From Glycomyces sp040645615 (lineage in GTDB: Bacteria; Actinomycetota; Actinomycetes; Mycobacteriales; Micromonosporaceae): a stretch of DNA of 64,000 nt. Made by a program: the position numbers and the translations under genes. Shown in pieces: positions 1-7,288 of this stretch. The notes beneath the pieces are model-generated. The model saw only the letters and a list, made by a program, of their open reading frames with translations, ran no database searches and was not told the origin of the DNA. Position 1 is the first letter of the stretch; each line of letters begins with the position of its first letter. The stretch is taken from the NCBI RefSeq assembly GCF_040645615.1, contig NZ_JBEYYO010000006.1, positions 1-64,000 of the forward strand, written 5' to 3'.

Positions 1-42
1 CGCCGGCCGGCCGCCGCCGGTCCCCCCCGGAGCGCGGCGGGG

Positions 43-130
43 GCGAGGGGGCGAGGGGGCGAGGGGGCGAGGGGGCGAGGGGGCGAGGGGGCGAGGGGGC
101 GAGGGGGCGAGGGGGCGAGAGGGCGAGAGG
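43..130. repeat. 8-bp tandem repeat (GCGAGGGG)n
   Basis: Nine perfect head-to-tail copies of GCGAGGGG occupy about 43-114 and decay into GCGAGAGG-like units up to about 130. The tract ends about 120 bp before the holA start, in otherwise non-coding DNA. One strand is extremely G-rich, so it could form G-quadruplexes and is likely to vary in copy number between strains. No function can be assigned. Confidence 0.9.
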
Positions 131-253
131 TTTCTTTTGGGTGATTTGCGCGGAGCGGTGCCGGGAGGGTGTGGGCTGGGTGCGGGGGTTGCGTGGGAGA
201 CGTCGGGCCGGTCGAACACCGTCGTCGTCTCAGCGGCGTGGGAGGATGGGTCG

Positions 254-1246
254 GTGGCCGCACTCCAACCCATCCGCCTGATCCTGGGCGACGACGAATT
301 CCTCGCCGAGCGGGCCGCCGCCGAGTACGTGAAGGCGGTCCGCGCCGAGCTGCCCGAGCACGAACCCGCACCCGCCGTCAACCGCGTCAGCGGCAACGAC
401 CTCACCAAAGGCGCCCTCGCCGAGATCACCAGCCCGACCCTGTTCGGCGGCGCGGTCATCGGCGTGGTCGAAAGCGGCCAGGACGTCGACAAGGACACCA
501 TCGCCGCCGTCCTCGCCTACGCCAAGCAGCCCGCCCCCGGCATCTACCTCGCCGTCTGCCACAACGGCGGCAACAAGGGCAAGGCCCTCTCCGAAGGCCT
601 CAAGAAACTCGACGTCGACACCGTGCGCGTCTCCAAGATCAAACGCCAGCCCGACCGGGTCGCGTTCGTGCGCGGCGAACTGCGCGACGCCGGGGCCTCG
701 CCGCGGTCGGCCTCCGCCGAGATCGCCGACACCATCATCCAAGCCGTCGGGTCCGACCTGCGCGAACTCGCCTCCGCCTGCTCGCAGCTCGTGGCCGACA
801 CCGATGGGAAGATCACCCAGGAGTCGGTCGCCAAGTACTACTCCGGCCGCGCCGAGGTCTCCGGCTTCACCGTCGCCGACGCCACCATCGCCGGGGACGC
901 CGCCGAAGCGCTCGGCGCGCTGCGCTGGGCCATGCAGGTCGGCGTCGACCCCGTGCCGATCGCCGACGCCCTCGCCATGGCCGTGCGCAACCTCTCCCGA
1001 GTCGCCGCCGAACGCGGCGGGGCCGCCCAGCTCGCGGGCCAGCTCGGCATGGCGCCCTGGCAGATCGAGAAGGCCCGCAAGCAGTCGCGCAACTGGACCG
1101 CCGACGCGCTGGCCGAGGCCATGCGGGTGTGCGCCCGCCTCAACGGCGAAGTCAAAGGCGGCATGGACGACCGCGGCTGGGCCCTGGAGCACGCCATCCT
1201 CGAAATCACCCGACTGAGCGCCGCCGGGAGGACCAGCCGTGTCTGA
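254..1246 (+). CDS. holA: DNA polymerase III subunit delta
   Basis: The delta subunit of the clamp-loader complex opens the beta sliding clamp so that it can be placed on primed DNA. The protein is 330 aa, typical for the family. It begins with the HolA-like stretch LILGDDEFLAERA, has the non-ATPase AAA+ architecture (no Walker A), and ends in the helical collar domain. The open frame extends back to 137, but the GTG at 254 is preceded by GGAGG at 241-245 with an 8-nt spacer, and the extra upstream residues are unlike HolA. The stop overlaps the next gene by 8 bp, so the two are translationally coupled. Assignment is by recognised family sequence. Confidence 0.93.
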   Translation: MAALQPIRLILGDDEFLAERAAAEYVKAVRAELPEHEPAPAVNRVSGNDLTKGALAEITSPTLFGGAVIGVVESGQDVDKDTIAAVLAYAKQPAPGIYLAVCHNGGNKGKALSEGLKKLDVDTVRVSKIKRQPDRVAFVRGELRDAGASPRSASAEIADTIIQAVGSDLRELASACSQLVADTDGKITQESVAKYYSGRAEVSGFTVADATIAGDAAEALGALRWAMQVGVDPVPIADALAMAVRNLSRVAAERGGAAQLAGQLGMAPWQIEKARKQSRNWTADALAEAMRVCARLNGEVKGGMDDRGWALEHAILEITRLSAAGRTSRV

Positions 1247-1490
1247 GTACCGCCACGGCCGAGTGAGCCGCCCCCGCCGCCCCTGGTACTCGCGGATGCT
1301 GCGCCTGCAACACCTCTACCTGTCGAACCTGTGGTGCGTGGTGCTCTTCGAAGGTTCCGTGGCGCTGGCGATCCTCATGGCGCTCACCGAACTGGTCACC
1401 TGGTGGGTGGTGCTCATCCTCCCCGTCGCCGTCGCGGCGATGGTCAAGCTCAACGACGTGATAGCCGGAGCCCTCAGCCGCCACGGCTGA
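1239..1490 (+). CDS. small membrane protein downstream of holA
   Basis: Protein of 83 aa starting at GTG with a GGGAGG ribosome site inside the end of holA. After a basic amino end (about residues 1-25) there are two hydrophobic segments, roughly residues 32-50 and 52-72, consistent with a small inner-membrane hairpin protein. The 8-bp overlap with holA suggests co-translation. I do not recognise a named family. Confidence 0.7.
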   Translation: MSEYRHGRVSRPRRPWYSRMLRLQHLYLSNLWCVVLFEGSVALAILMALTELVTWWVVLILPVAVAAMVKLNDVIAGALSRHG

Positions 1491-1657
1491 ACCGAGGCGT
1501 CGCACGCGGGGCGCGGGCCGCAGACGTCGGCGGCGAACTCCCGGTCTCGTCTCGCTCGTCGCGCCGAACGTCCCGCGCGAGCGGGGCCGCAGGCGGCGAT
1601 CGCCAGCGCGTTGCGCACCCGTTCCCGCCTCGCCCTGACGAACGTCCCGCGGGCAAG

Positions 1658-1692
1658 CACAAGGCCCGAAGGCGATGCCTTCGGGCCTTGTG
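1658..1692. terminator. bidirectional hairpin terminator between holA operon and rpsT
   Basis: A perfect 16-bp inverted repeat (arms 1658-1673 and 1677-1692, 3-nt spacer) lies between the convergent holA-side operon and rpsT. On the plus strand it is followed by a short T-containing run (AAGCTTTT). The 165 bases before it (1491-1657) hold no gene. Confidence 0.8.
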
Positions 1693-1718
1693 AAGCTTTT
1701 CGCTCTTCGCGTTCGCGC

Positions 1719-1991
1719 TTAGGCGTTGGCGGACAGCTTGTTGTAAGCCGCAGCGAGCTTGGACTTGCGCTGCGCGGCCTGGTTTTTGTGGATGACGCCC
1801 TTGGTGGCGGCCTTGTCCAGCTCGCGGCTGGCGGCGCGCAGGTGCGTCTCCGCAGCGGTGACGTCGCCAGAGGCCGACGCTTCACGGAACTTCCGGACGG
1901 CGGTCTTCAGCGACGACTTCACAGACTTGTTGCGGATACGGCGCTTCTCGTTCGTAAGAATGCGCTTTTCCTTGGACTTAATGTTCGCCAC
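1719..1991 (-). CDS. rpsT: 30S ribosomal protein S20
   Basis: S20 binds 16S rRNA early in small-subunit assembly. The 90-aa product begins with the family hallmark ANIKSKEKRILTNEKRR and is rich in Lys and Arg throughout, matching the usual 85-90 aa. The frame is open 40 codons further upstream, but the GTG at 1991 gives the conserved amino end (GTG standing for the usual MANIKSQ). It is monocistronic and faces the holA operon across a shared terminator, the usual actinobacterial arrangement. Confidence 0.97.
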   Translation of the reverse strand: MANIKSKEKRILTNEKRRIRNKSVKSSLKTAVRKFREASASGDVTAAETHLRAASRELDKAATKGVIHKNQAAQRKSKLAAAYNKLSANA

Positions 1992-2192
1992 GCGTGAAGC
2001 CTCAGTTTCGTGATTGCTTGATTCCTTAATTAACAGCGTCGAAGGCAGAGGGCACTCCGAGCGCTCGTCAACGTTACCAGGAGCCGAGCATCGCACACGC
2101 CCTGGGAGCATGACCGCGAGCCAGATTACACCAGGTCGAAGGGCCCGCTCCCCGCCCGGTCCGCGGCTGTAGCCCGCGTTACCCCCGGACGG

Positions 2193-2789
2193 TCAGGTTC
2201 GGGCGCCGCGGGCCCGCAGCGCGGGCAGGATCACTTCGTCGACCATCTCGTCGATCGCGGTGTCGGAGGCGTCGCTGAACACCAGGAACTCGTTGCGCAC
2301 CAAGTCGGTCGGGAGCCTGCGCAGGCGGGGGGTGAGGTGTGCCTCGTCGAGTTCGCCGCGCGCGATCGCGCGCTGGTACACGCCCGCGTAGAGCAGGGTC
2401 ACGAGTTCGTCGATGAGCCCGGCGAACAGGGCGTTGCGCGCGACGGGGTCGGCGCTGACCTCGGCGAGGATGCCGAGCATCGCGCCCTGGCCGATGAGCC
2501 GCATGCGCTCTCTCGCGAGAGTGAGCAAGGCGACCAAATCTCCGCGCAGCGACCCGGTGTCGGGGATCAGCTCGGCCCGGGGGATGCGGTTGGCGACGCA
2601 CGCGATGAGCAGTTCTACCCGGCTCGGCCAGCGCCGATACAGCACGGGCTTGCTCGTCCCGGCCCGTTTCGCGACGCCCTCCATCGTCAGGCGGGCGAAA
2701 CCGACCTCGCTGAACTCGGCCCATGCCGCGTCGAGAATCGCCTGCTCAAGCTCCTCGCCGCGGCGTCGGGACGTTGCCTTGCGCTTCAC
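2193..2789 (-). CDS. TetR/AcrR family transcriptional regulator
   Basis: One-component repressor of 198 aa. Residues about 15-60 form the TetR helix-turn-helix, including FARLTMEGVAKRAGTSKPV and the recognition-helix neighbour LYRRWPSR. The rest is an all-helical ligand-binding domain resembling TetR_C_11. It is divergent from the membrane protein at 2877, and two near-identical 19-bp palindromes occupy the 87-bp gap, so it very likely represses both itself and the membrane gene. The ligand is unknown. Confidence 0.9.
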   Translation of the reverse strand: MKRKATSRRRGEELEQAILDAAWAEFSEVGFARLTMEGVAKRAGTSKPVLYRRWPSRVELLIACVANRIPRAELIPDTGSLRGDLVALLTLARERMRLIGQGAMLGILAEVSADPVARNALFAGLIDELVTLLYAGVYQRAIARGELDEAHLTPRLRRLPTDLVRNEFLVFSDASDTAIDEMVDEVILPALRARGART

Positions 2790-2799
2790 CGGTCTCCTC

Positions 2800-2818
2800 T
2801 AGATACGAGTCGTTTCTT
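2800..2818. promoter_or_regulatory. TetR operator, tetR-proximal
   Basis: Imperfect 19-bp palindrome with arms AGATACG and CGTTTCT, one mismatch. It lies 11 bp upstream of the tetR start, where it would cover the tetR promoter. It aligns base for base with the operator at 2838-2856. Confidence 0.7.
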
Positions 2819-2837
2819 ATGCTACATTGGGCCTGTG

Positions 2838-2856
2838 AAGATACGGATCGTATCTT
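2838..2856. promoter_or_regulatory. TetR operator, membrane-gene-proximal
   Basis: Perfect palindrome AAGATACG-GAT-CGTATCTT (8-bp arms, 3-bp centre), 21 bp before the start of the membrane protein gene. Its centre is 38 bp from the centre of the sister site at 2800-2818. Confidence 0.8.
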
Positions 2857-2876
2857 ACGGATGATTGGAAACCATC

Positions 2877-3893
2877 ATGGAAACCTCCGCCCCCGAGCGC
2901 ACCCCGATCGGACGGGTGATCGCGCTCAGCGCCGGACTCGCGCTCATCGTCGGCGTCCTCACTCTCGCATTCTCCTGGCCCTCGACCGGAATGGGCCCGC
3001 ACGAGGTCCCGATCGCCGTCGTCGGCCCCCAAGAGGCCGCCGACCAGGTCCAGGCGCAGCTCGACCAGGCCGAGCCCGACGGCTTCGACGTCACGGCCGC
3101 GGCCGACGCCGACGAGGCCGCCACGCTCATCGAGGAACGCGAGGTCTACGCCGCGTTCGCGATCGCCCCCGACGGGATCACCGTCTACACCGCCTCGGCC
3201 GCCTCGCCGGTGGTCTCGCGCATGGTCGTCGGCATCGCCGACGGCGTGGCCGCCCAGATGGGCGGCATCCCGGTCACCGTCGAGGACCTCGTGGCCCTGC
3301 CCGACGACGACCCGAACGGGGCCGGGCTCGCCGCCTCGGCCCTGCCGCTCGCGGCCGGCGGCATCCTGATCGCGGTGCTCATCGGCCTCAACGTGCGCGG
3401 CTCGGGTCGCCAGGTCGCGGCCGCGATCCTCGCGCCGCTCGCGGTCGGCGCGGGCGTCGCCGCGCTCATGCTGTACGTGCTCGAATCGATCGAGGGCGAG
3501 TTCCTGCCGGTGGCCGGCGCGCTGGCGCTGGCGATGGCCGGCACCGGGTGGCTGATCCTGGGCCTGGTGAAGCTGCTCGGCCGCGCCGGGGTCGCGGTGG
3601 GCGCGGTGCTGGTGATGCTGGTCGGCAACCCGCTGTCGGGCATGGCGAGCTCGCCGGAGATGCTGCCCGCGCCGTGGGGCGAGTTCGGCCAGTACCTGGC
3701 TCCGGGCGCGGGCGGGACGCTGCTGCGCTCGGCCGCGTACTTCGACGGCCACGGGGGCCAGACCGCGATCCTGGTCCTCGGCGCCTGGCTGGTCGCGGGA
3801 ATCCTACTCTTCGCGATCGGCGCGGCCCGCGCGAAGGCGAAGGAGGCGAACGCCGAGGTCGAGGAACGCGAGGCGGTCCCGGCGGCAGCTTGA
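2877..3893 (+). CDS. membrane protein under TetR control, ABC-2/YhgE-like
   Basis: Protein of 338 aa from ATG 2877 (a TTG at 2865 would add four residues); GGAA 6 nt upstream favours the ATG. There is one hydrophobic segment near residues 15-35, a soluble extracytoplasmic part of about 120 residues, then about five membrane spans (roughly residues 150-320) and a charged tail rich in Lys and Glu. This topology matches YhgE/Pip or ABC-2-type exporter-like proteins. It has no ATPase partner nearby. Context suggests an inducible efflux or envelope-stress gene; the function is inferred only from topology. Confidence 0.75.
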   Translation: METSAPERTPIGRVIALSAGLALIVGVLTLAFSWPSTGMGPHEVPIAVVGPQEAADQVQAQLDQAEPDGFDVTAAADADEAATLIEEREVYAAFAIAPDGITVYTASAASPVVSRMVVGIADGVAAQMGGIPVTVEDLVALPDDDPNGAGLAASALPLAAGGILIAVLIGLNVRGSGRQVAAAILAPLAVGAGVAALMLYVLESIEGEFLPVAGALALAMAGTGWLILGLVKLLGRAGVAVGAVLVMLVGNPLSGMASSPEMLPAPWGEFGQYLAPGAGGTLLRSAAYFDGHGGQTAILVLGAWLVAGILLFAIGAARAKAKEANAEVEEREAVPAAA

Positions 3894-3907
3894 TCGAACA
3901 CCCGAAT

Positions 3908-3939
3908 CCGGCCGCTCCGCAATCACGCGGGGCGGCCGG
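3908..3939 (+). terminator. terminator-like hairpin after the membrane gene
   Basis: GC-rich inverted repeat with 13-bp arms (3908-3920 and 3927-3939, one G-T pair) and a 6-nt loop, 14 bp after the stop of the membrane gene. It has no strong T run. Confidence 0.6.
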
Positions 3940-3960
3940 AGGTGTGTAAACGCGAGCATC

Positions 3961-4012
3961 GCTCGATTCGCAGCGCCCCCCGGCTACACATGATCGCCGG
4001 TGGGTATGACAC
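3961..4012 (+). repeat. 52-bp dispersed repeat, copy 1
   Basis: Begins GCTCGATTCGCAGCGCCCCC and ends with the GTATGACAC element. Copies at 4100 and 4216 have the same length and differ at only a few positions. The preceding bases (GGAGGTGT, then AAACGCGAG) are also partly conserved with copy 2. Confidence 0.9.
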
Positions 4013-4016
4013 ATCG

Positions 4017-4042
4017 GCGAGGGCGAGGGCGAGGGCGAGGGC
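4017..4042 (+). repeat. (GCGAGG)n hexamer tract
   Basis: Four to five tandem copies of a G-rich hexamer (GCGAGG/GGCGAG) sit between 52-bp repeat copies 1 and 2. The motif resembles the 8-bp tract at the start of the window. Confidence 0.75.
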
Positions 4043-4099
4043 AGCTCGCGGTGGCGCAGAGGCGCGATCGCGCGGAGGTGTTTGCGAAACGCGAGGAGT

Positions 4100-4151
4100 G
4101 CTCGATTCGCAGCGCCCCCCGACTTCACATGATCGCCGGAGGGTGTGACAC
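4100..4151 (+). repeat. 52-bp dispersed repeat, copy 2
   Basis: Same 52-bp unit as at 3961 with only a few substitutions. The start-to-start distance from copy 1 is 139 bp. Confidence 0.9.
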
Positions 4152-4215
4152 GACGGCGAGGGCGAGTGAGTTGAGACGCGGTTGCCGCCTGAGGCGTGTG
4201 TGGAACGTGAGCGTT

Positions 4216-4267
4216 GCTCGATTCGCGGCGCCCCCCGACTTCACATCATCGCTGGAGGGTGTGACAC
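4216..4267 (+). repeat. 52-bp dispersed repeat, copy 3
   Basis: Third copy of the unit, 116 bp after copy 2 (start to start), with a few substitutions such as CATCATCG for CATGATCG. The rest of the 3894-4555 gap has no convincing gene; its open frames are low-complexity. Confidence 0.9.
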
Positions 4268-4284
4268 AACAGCGGGAGCGGATC

Positions 4285-4360
4285 TTGGCGGGAGCGAGCG
4301 GGGGTGGGAGTGGATCTCGGCGGGAGCGGGAGCGGGAGCGGGGGTGGGGGTGGGCCGTGG
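4285..4360 (+). repeat. G-rich (GGGAGC)n tract upstream of lepA
   Basis: Runs of GGGAGC and GGGGGT hexamers, with many G3-G5 clusters on the plus strand, lie about 200 bp upstream of lepA. They have high quadruplex potential. The bases from here to the lepA ribosome site hold no recognisable gene. Confidence 0.7.
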
Positions 4361-4555
4361 CGGGGTGGGAGTTCGCCGTGGGTGCGGTGTCGTGGGATGT
4401 GCGGTGCGGTAAGTGTGGGGGTTGTGGGTGAGCGGGGCGCCTTTTGTGGGCGGGTGGGCGGGGGGTGGTGGGTCGGTAGGGCAGAATTGGCAGACCACCC
4501 CGTCCGAGCCGCGCGAGTCGCGGTTCGCCAGCGTTCGCCGAGAGGGAAGGTCACC

Positions 4556-6388
4556 GTGACCAACGCGCCAGGCTCGACTGCTCCGGAGTCGATCCGGAAC
4601 TTCTGCATCATCGCGCACATCGACCACGGTAAATCCACCCTGGCCGACCGGATGTTGCAGATCACCGAGGTCGTCGAGGAACGCCAGATGCGCGCGCAGT
4701 ACCTCGACCGGATGGACATCGAGCGCGAGCGCGGCATCACCGTGAAGTCGCAGGCCGTGCGCATGCCCTGGAAGGTCCGCTCGGGCGAGGACGAGGGCGG
4801 CGACTTCGTGCTCAACATGATCGACACCCCCGGGCACGTCGACTTCACCTACGAGGTCTCCCGCTCGCTCGCCGCGTGCGAGGGCGCGATCCTGCTCGTG
4901 GACGCCGCGCAGGGGATCGAGGCGCAGACCCTCGCCAACCTCTACCTGGCGATGGGCAACGACCTCACGATCATCCCGGTGCTCAACAAGATCGACCTCC
5001 CCTCGGCCGACCCCGACCGGTACGCCGAGGAGATCGCCCACCTCATCGGCTGTGAACCCGAGGACGTCTTCCGCGTCTCGGGCAAGACCGGCGAAGGCGT
5101 GGCCGAGCTGCTCGACGCGGTCGTGAAGCAGATCCCGGCCCCCACCGGCGACGCCGAAGCGCCCCCGCGCGCGCTCATCTTCGACTCCGTCTACGACGTC
5201 TACCGCGGCGTCGTGACCTACATCCGGGTGGTCGACGGCAAGCTCTCCTCGCGCGACCGCATCCGCATGATGTCGACCCGCGCCGACCACGAGCTGCTGG
5301 AGATCGGGGTCATCAGCCCCGAACCGGTGGTCTCCAAGGCCCTCGGCGTGGGCGAGGTCGGCTACCTCATCACCGGCGTGAAGGACGTGCGCCAGTCGAA
5401 GGTCGGCGACACCGTCACCCTCAACAAGCGCCCCGCCGAGACCGCGCTGCCCGGCTACACGATCGCCAAGCCGATGGTCTTCTCCGGGCTCTACCCCATC
5501 GACGGCTCCGACTACGGCAACCTGCGCGAAGCCCTCGACAAGCTCCAGCTCAACGACGCCGCGCTCCAGTACGAGCCCGAGACCTCCGCGGCGCTCGGGT
5601 TCGGCTTCCGCGTCGGGTTCCTCGGCCTGCTGCACCTGGAGATCATCCAAGAGCGCCTCGAAAGGGAGTTCAACCTCGACCTGATCTCGACCGCGCCGAA
5701 CGTGATCTACCAGGTCGTCAAGGAAGACGGCGAGGAGATCGAGGTCACCAACCCCTCGGAGTTCCCCGAAGGGAAGATCCACTCGATCACCGAGCCGATC
5801 GTCAAGGCCACCATCCTGACCCCGACCGAGTACATCGGGACGGTCATGGAGCTGTGCCAGGCCAAGCGCGGCGTCCAGATCGGGATGGACTACCTGTCCA
5901 CTGACCGCGTCGAGATCCGCTACACGATGCCGCTGGCCGAGATCGTGTTCGACTTCTTCGACCAGCTCAAGTCCCGCACCAAGGGCTACGCCTCGCTCGA
6001 CTACGACATCGACGGCACCCAGGAGTCCGACCTGGTCAAGGTCGACATCCTCCTGCAAGGCGAGCGGGTCGACGCGTTCGCTGCGATCGTCCACAAGGAC
6101 CAGGCCTACCCCTACGGGGTGCGGCTGTCCGAGCGGCTCAAGAAGCTCATCCCGCGCCAGCAGTTCGAGGTCCCCATCCAGGCCGCGATCGGCTCCCGGA
6201 TCATCGCGCGCGAGACCATCCGCGCCCTGCGCAAGGACGTCCTCGCCAAGTGCTACGGCGGCGACATCTCCCGCAAGCGCAAGCTGCTCGAGAAGCAGAA
6301 GGAAGGCAAGAAGCGGATGAAGAACATCGGCCGCGTCGAAGTCCCGCAGGAGGCGTTCATCGCCGCCCTGCGCACTGACGAGGACTAA
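4556..6388 (+). CDS. lepA: elongation factor 4 (LepA), ribosome back-translocase GTPase
   Basis: Translational GTPase that acts on stalled or mis-translocated ribosomes. The 610-aa protein has G1 AHIDHGKST near residue 20, G3 DTPGHVDF, G4 NKID, EF-G-like domains II, III and V, and the LepA-specific carboxyl domain ending GRVEVPQEAF. The frame stays open far upstream in low-complexity G-rich DNA. The GTG at 4556, with AGGGAAGG just before it, gives the family amino end and is the start used here. It is followed by a strong terminator, so it looks monocistronic. Confidence 0.97.
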   Translation: MTNAPGSTAPESIRNFCIIAHIDHGKSTLADRMLQITEVVEERQMRAQYLDRMDIERERGITVKSQAVRMPWKVRSGEDEGGDFVLNMIDTPGHVDFTYEVSRSLAACEGAILLVDAAQGIEAQTLANLYLAMGNDLTIIPVLNKIDLPSADPDRYAEEIAHLIGCEPEDVFRVSGKTGEGVAELLDAVVKQIPAPTGDAEAPPRALIFDSVYDVYRGVVTYIRVVDGKLSSRDRIRMMSTRADHELLEIGVISPEPVVSKALGVGEVGYLITGVKDVRQSKVGDTVTLNKRPAETALPGYTIAKPMVFSGLYPIDGSDYGNLREALDKLQLNDAALQYEPETSAALGFGFRVGFLGLLHLEIIQERLEREFNLDLISTAPNVIYQVVKEDGEEIEVTNPSEFPEGKIHSITEPIVKATILTPTEYIGTVMELCQAKRGVQIGMDYLSTDRVEIRYTMPLAEIVFDFFDQLKSRTKGYASLDYDIDGTQESDLVKVDILLQGERVDAFAAIVHKDQAYPYGVRLSERLKKLIPRQQFEVPIQAAIGSRIIARETIRALRKDVLAKCYGGDISRKRKLLEKQKEGKKRMKNIGRVEVPQEAFIAALRTDED

Positions 6389-6395
6389 GCGAGAC

Positions 6396-6432
6396 ACGAA
6401 GGGGCGGAGCCGATTCGGCTCCGCCCCTTCGT
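6396..6432. terminator. bidirectional terminator, lepA / membrane protein
   Basis: Near-perfect 18-bp inverted repeat (arms 6396-6413 and 6415-6432) centred in the 48-bp gap between the convergent lepA and the membrane-protein gene. It should end both transcripts. Confidence 0.85.
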
Positions 6433-6436
6433 CGTG

Positions 6437-7093
6437 CTACTGGCCCCCGGACGAGGGCGGCTGCTGGTGCCCCACACCCGGGTTCGGCGGCTGGGGCGGG
6501 TAGTTGCCGGGGTGCTGCGGCGGGACCGGCGGCTTGGGCTGGTTGCCCGGCCGCGACCGGATCCAGTGCGCCACATCCGGTTGGAACAACAGGTAGAACG
6601 CCGCGCCGATCGCCGCGAGCTTCACCAGCGCCAGCAGCGAGCCTAGCGCGGCGAACCAGCCGATGGCCCACACGCCGAAGAAGCCGCCCAGCGAGAAGAA
6701 CCCGAGGACGCCCAGGGCGATGTACAGCGGCACGCGCGCGTCCGTGGCCCCGAAGACGCCCAGGCGCTCCTTGGCCACGAGCCACACGACCACGACCGCG
6801 CCGGCCCCCCACAGCAGGTTGAACACGGCGCCGCCGACCAGGAACCCGGTCGCGTACCACCAAGGCGCGGTAGCGGAAGCGAGGATCGCGAAGATGAGGA
6901 TCAGCACGGTCGCCGCGGCGTAGGCCCACAGCGCTTGCGTGAACTGATTGATCTTCTTGGGACGGTTGGGGTTCTCTTTGATCCCCCATTCGACGAGGAG
7001 GTCCGGGGACGGCCCCGGGCCCTGTCCTGGCGCGCCCGGGCCGGGGCCGGCGCCATGCGGATTCGGTTCGGGCGATTGCGGCGGGTACGTCAT
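6437..7093 (-). CDS. four-span membrane protein with Pro/Gly-rich ends
   Basis: Protein of 218 aa from the ATG at 7093, preceded by GGAG at a suitable distance; the frame is open 40 codons further but without family-like sequence. Residues 1-35 are Pro/Gly-rich and cytoplasm-like, about 50-175 contain four hydrophobic spans, and the last 45 residues are a Pro/Gln-rich tail. Such proteins are common in actinobacteria and often of unknown function. It sits convergent to lepA. No catalytic motif is visible. Confidence 0.75.
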   Translation of the reverse strand: MTYPPQSPEPNPHGAGPGPGAPGQGPGPSPDLLVEWGIKENPNRPKKINQFTQALWAYAAATVLILIFAILASATAPWWYATGFLVGGAVFNLLWGAGAVVVVWLVAKERLGVFGATDARVPLYIALGVLGFFSLGGFFGVWAIGWFAALGSLLALVKLAAIGAAFYLLFQPDVAHWIRSRPGNQPKPPVPPQHPGNYPPQPPNPGVGHQQPPSSGGQ

Positions 7094-7248
7094 ATTCGCA
7101 GCTCCGGGCAGAGAAAAGGGTGTGCTGTCACTGCTCACTGTAGCCCTCGGCCCCCACTTCCGGGGGCCCGAGCCGCACGCCATCCGAATGGGGGACAGGT
7201 CATTTCGCGACAATTCAGGAATAGCGAAGAACGGTGTCCGAACAATGG

Positions 7249-7278
7249 GAAAGGGCGGCGCCCGAACGCCGCCCTTTC
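7249..7278 (-). terminator. terminator downstream of phoD-like gene
   Basis: Perfect 12-bp stem (7249-7260 / 7267-7278) with a 6-nt loop, 10 bp after the phosphatase stop codon on its strand. Confidence 0.8.
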
Positions 7279-7288
7279 GCGGGAGGAA

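Noticed and set aside
4241..6397. Long minus-strand frame across lepA
   Set aside because: Antisense shadow of lepA; composition is Leu/Val/Asp/Gly-rich without domains.
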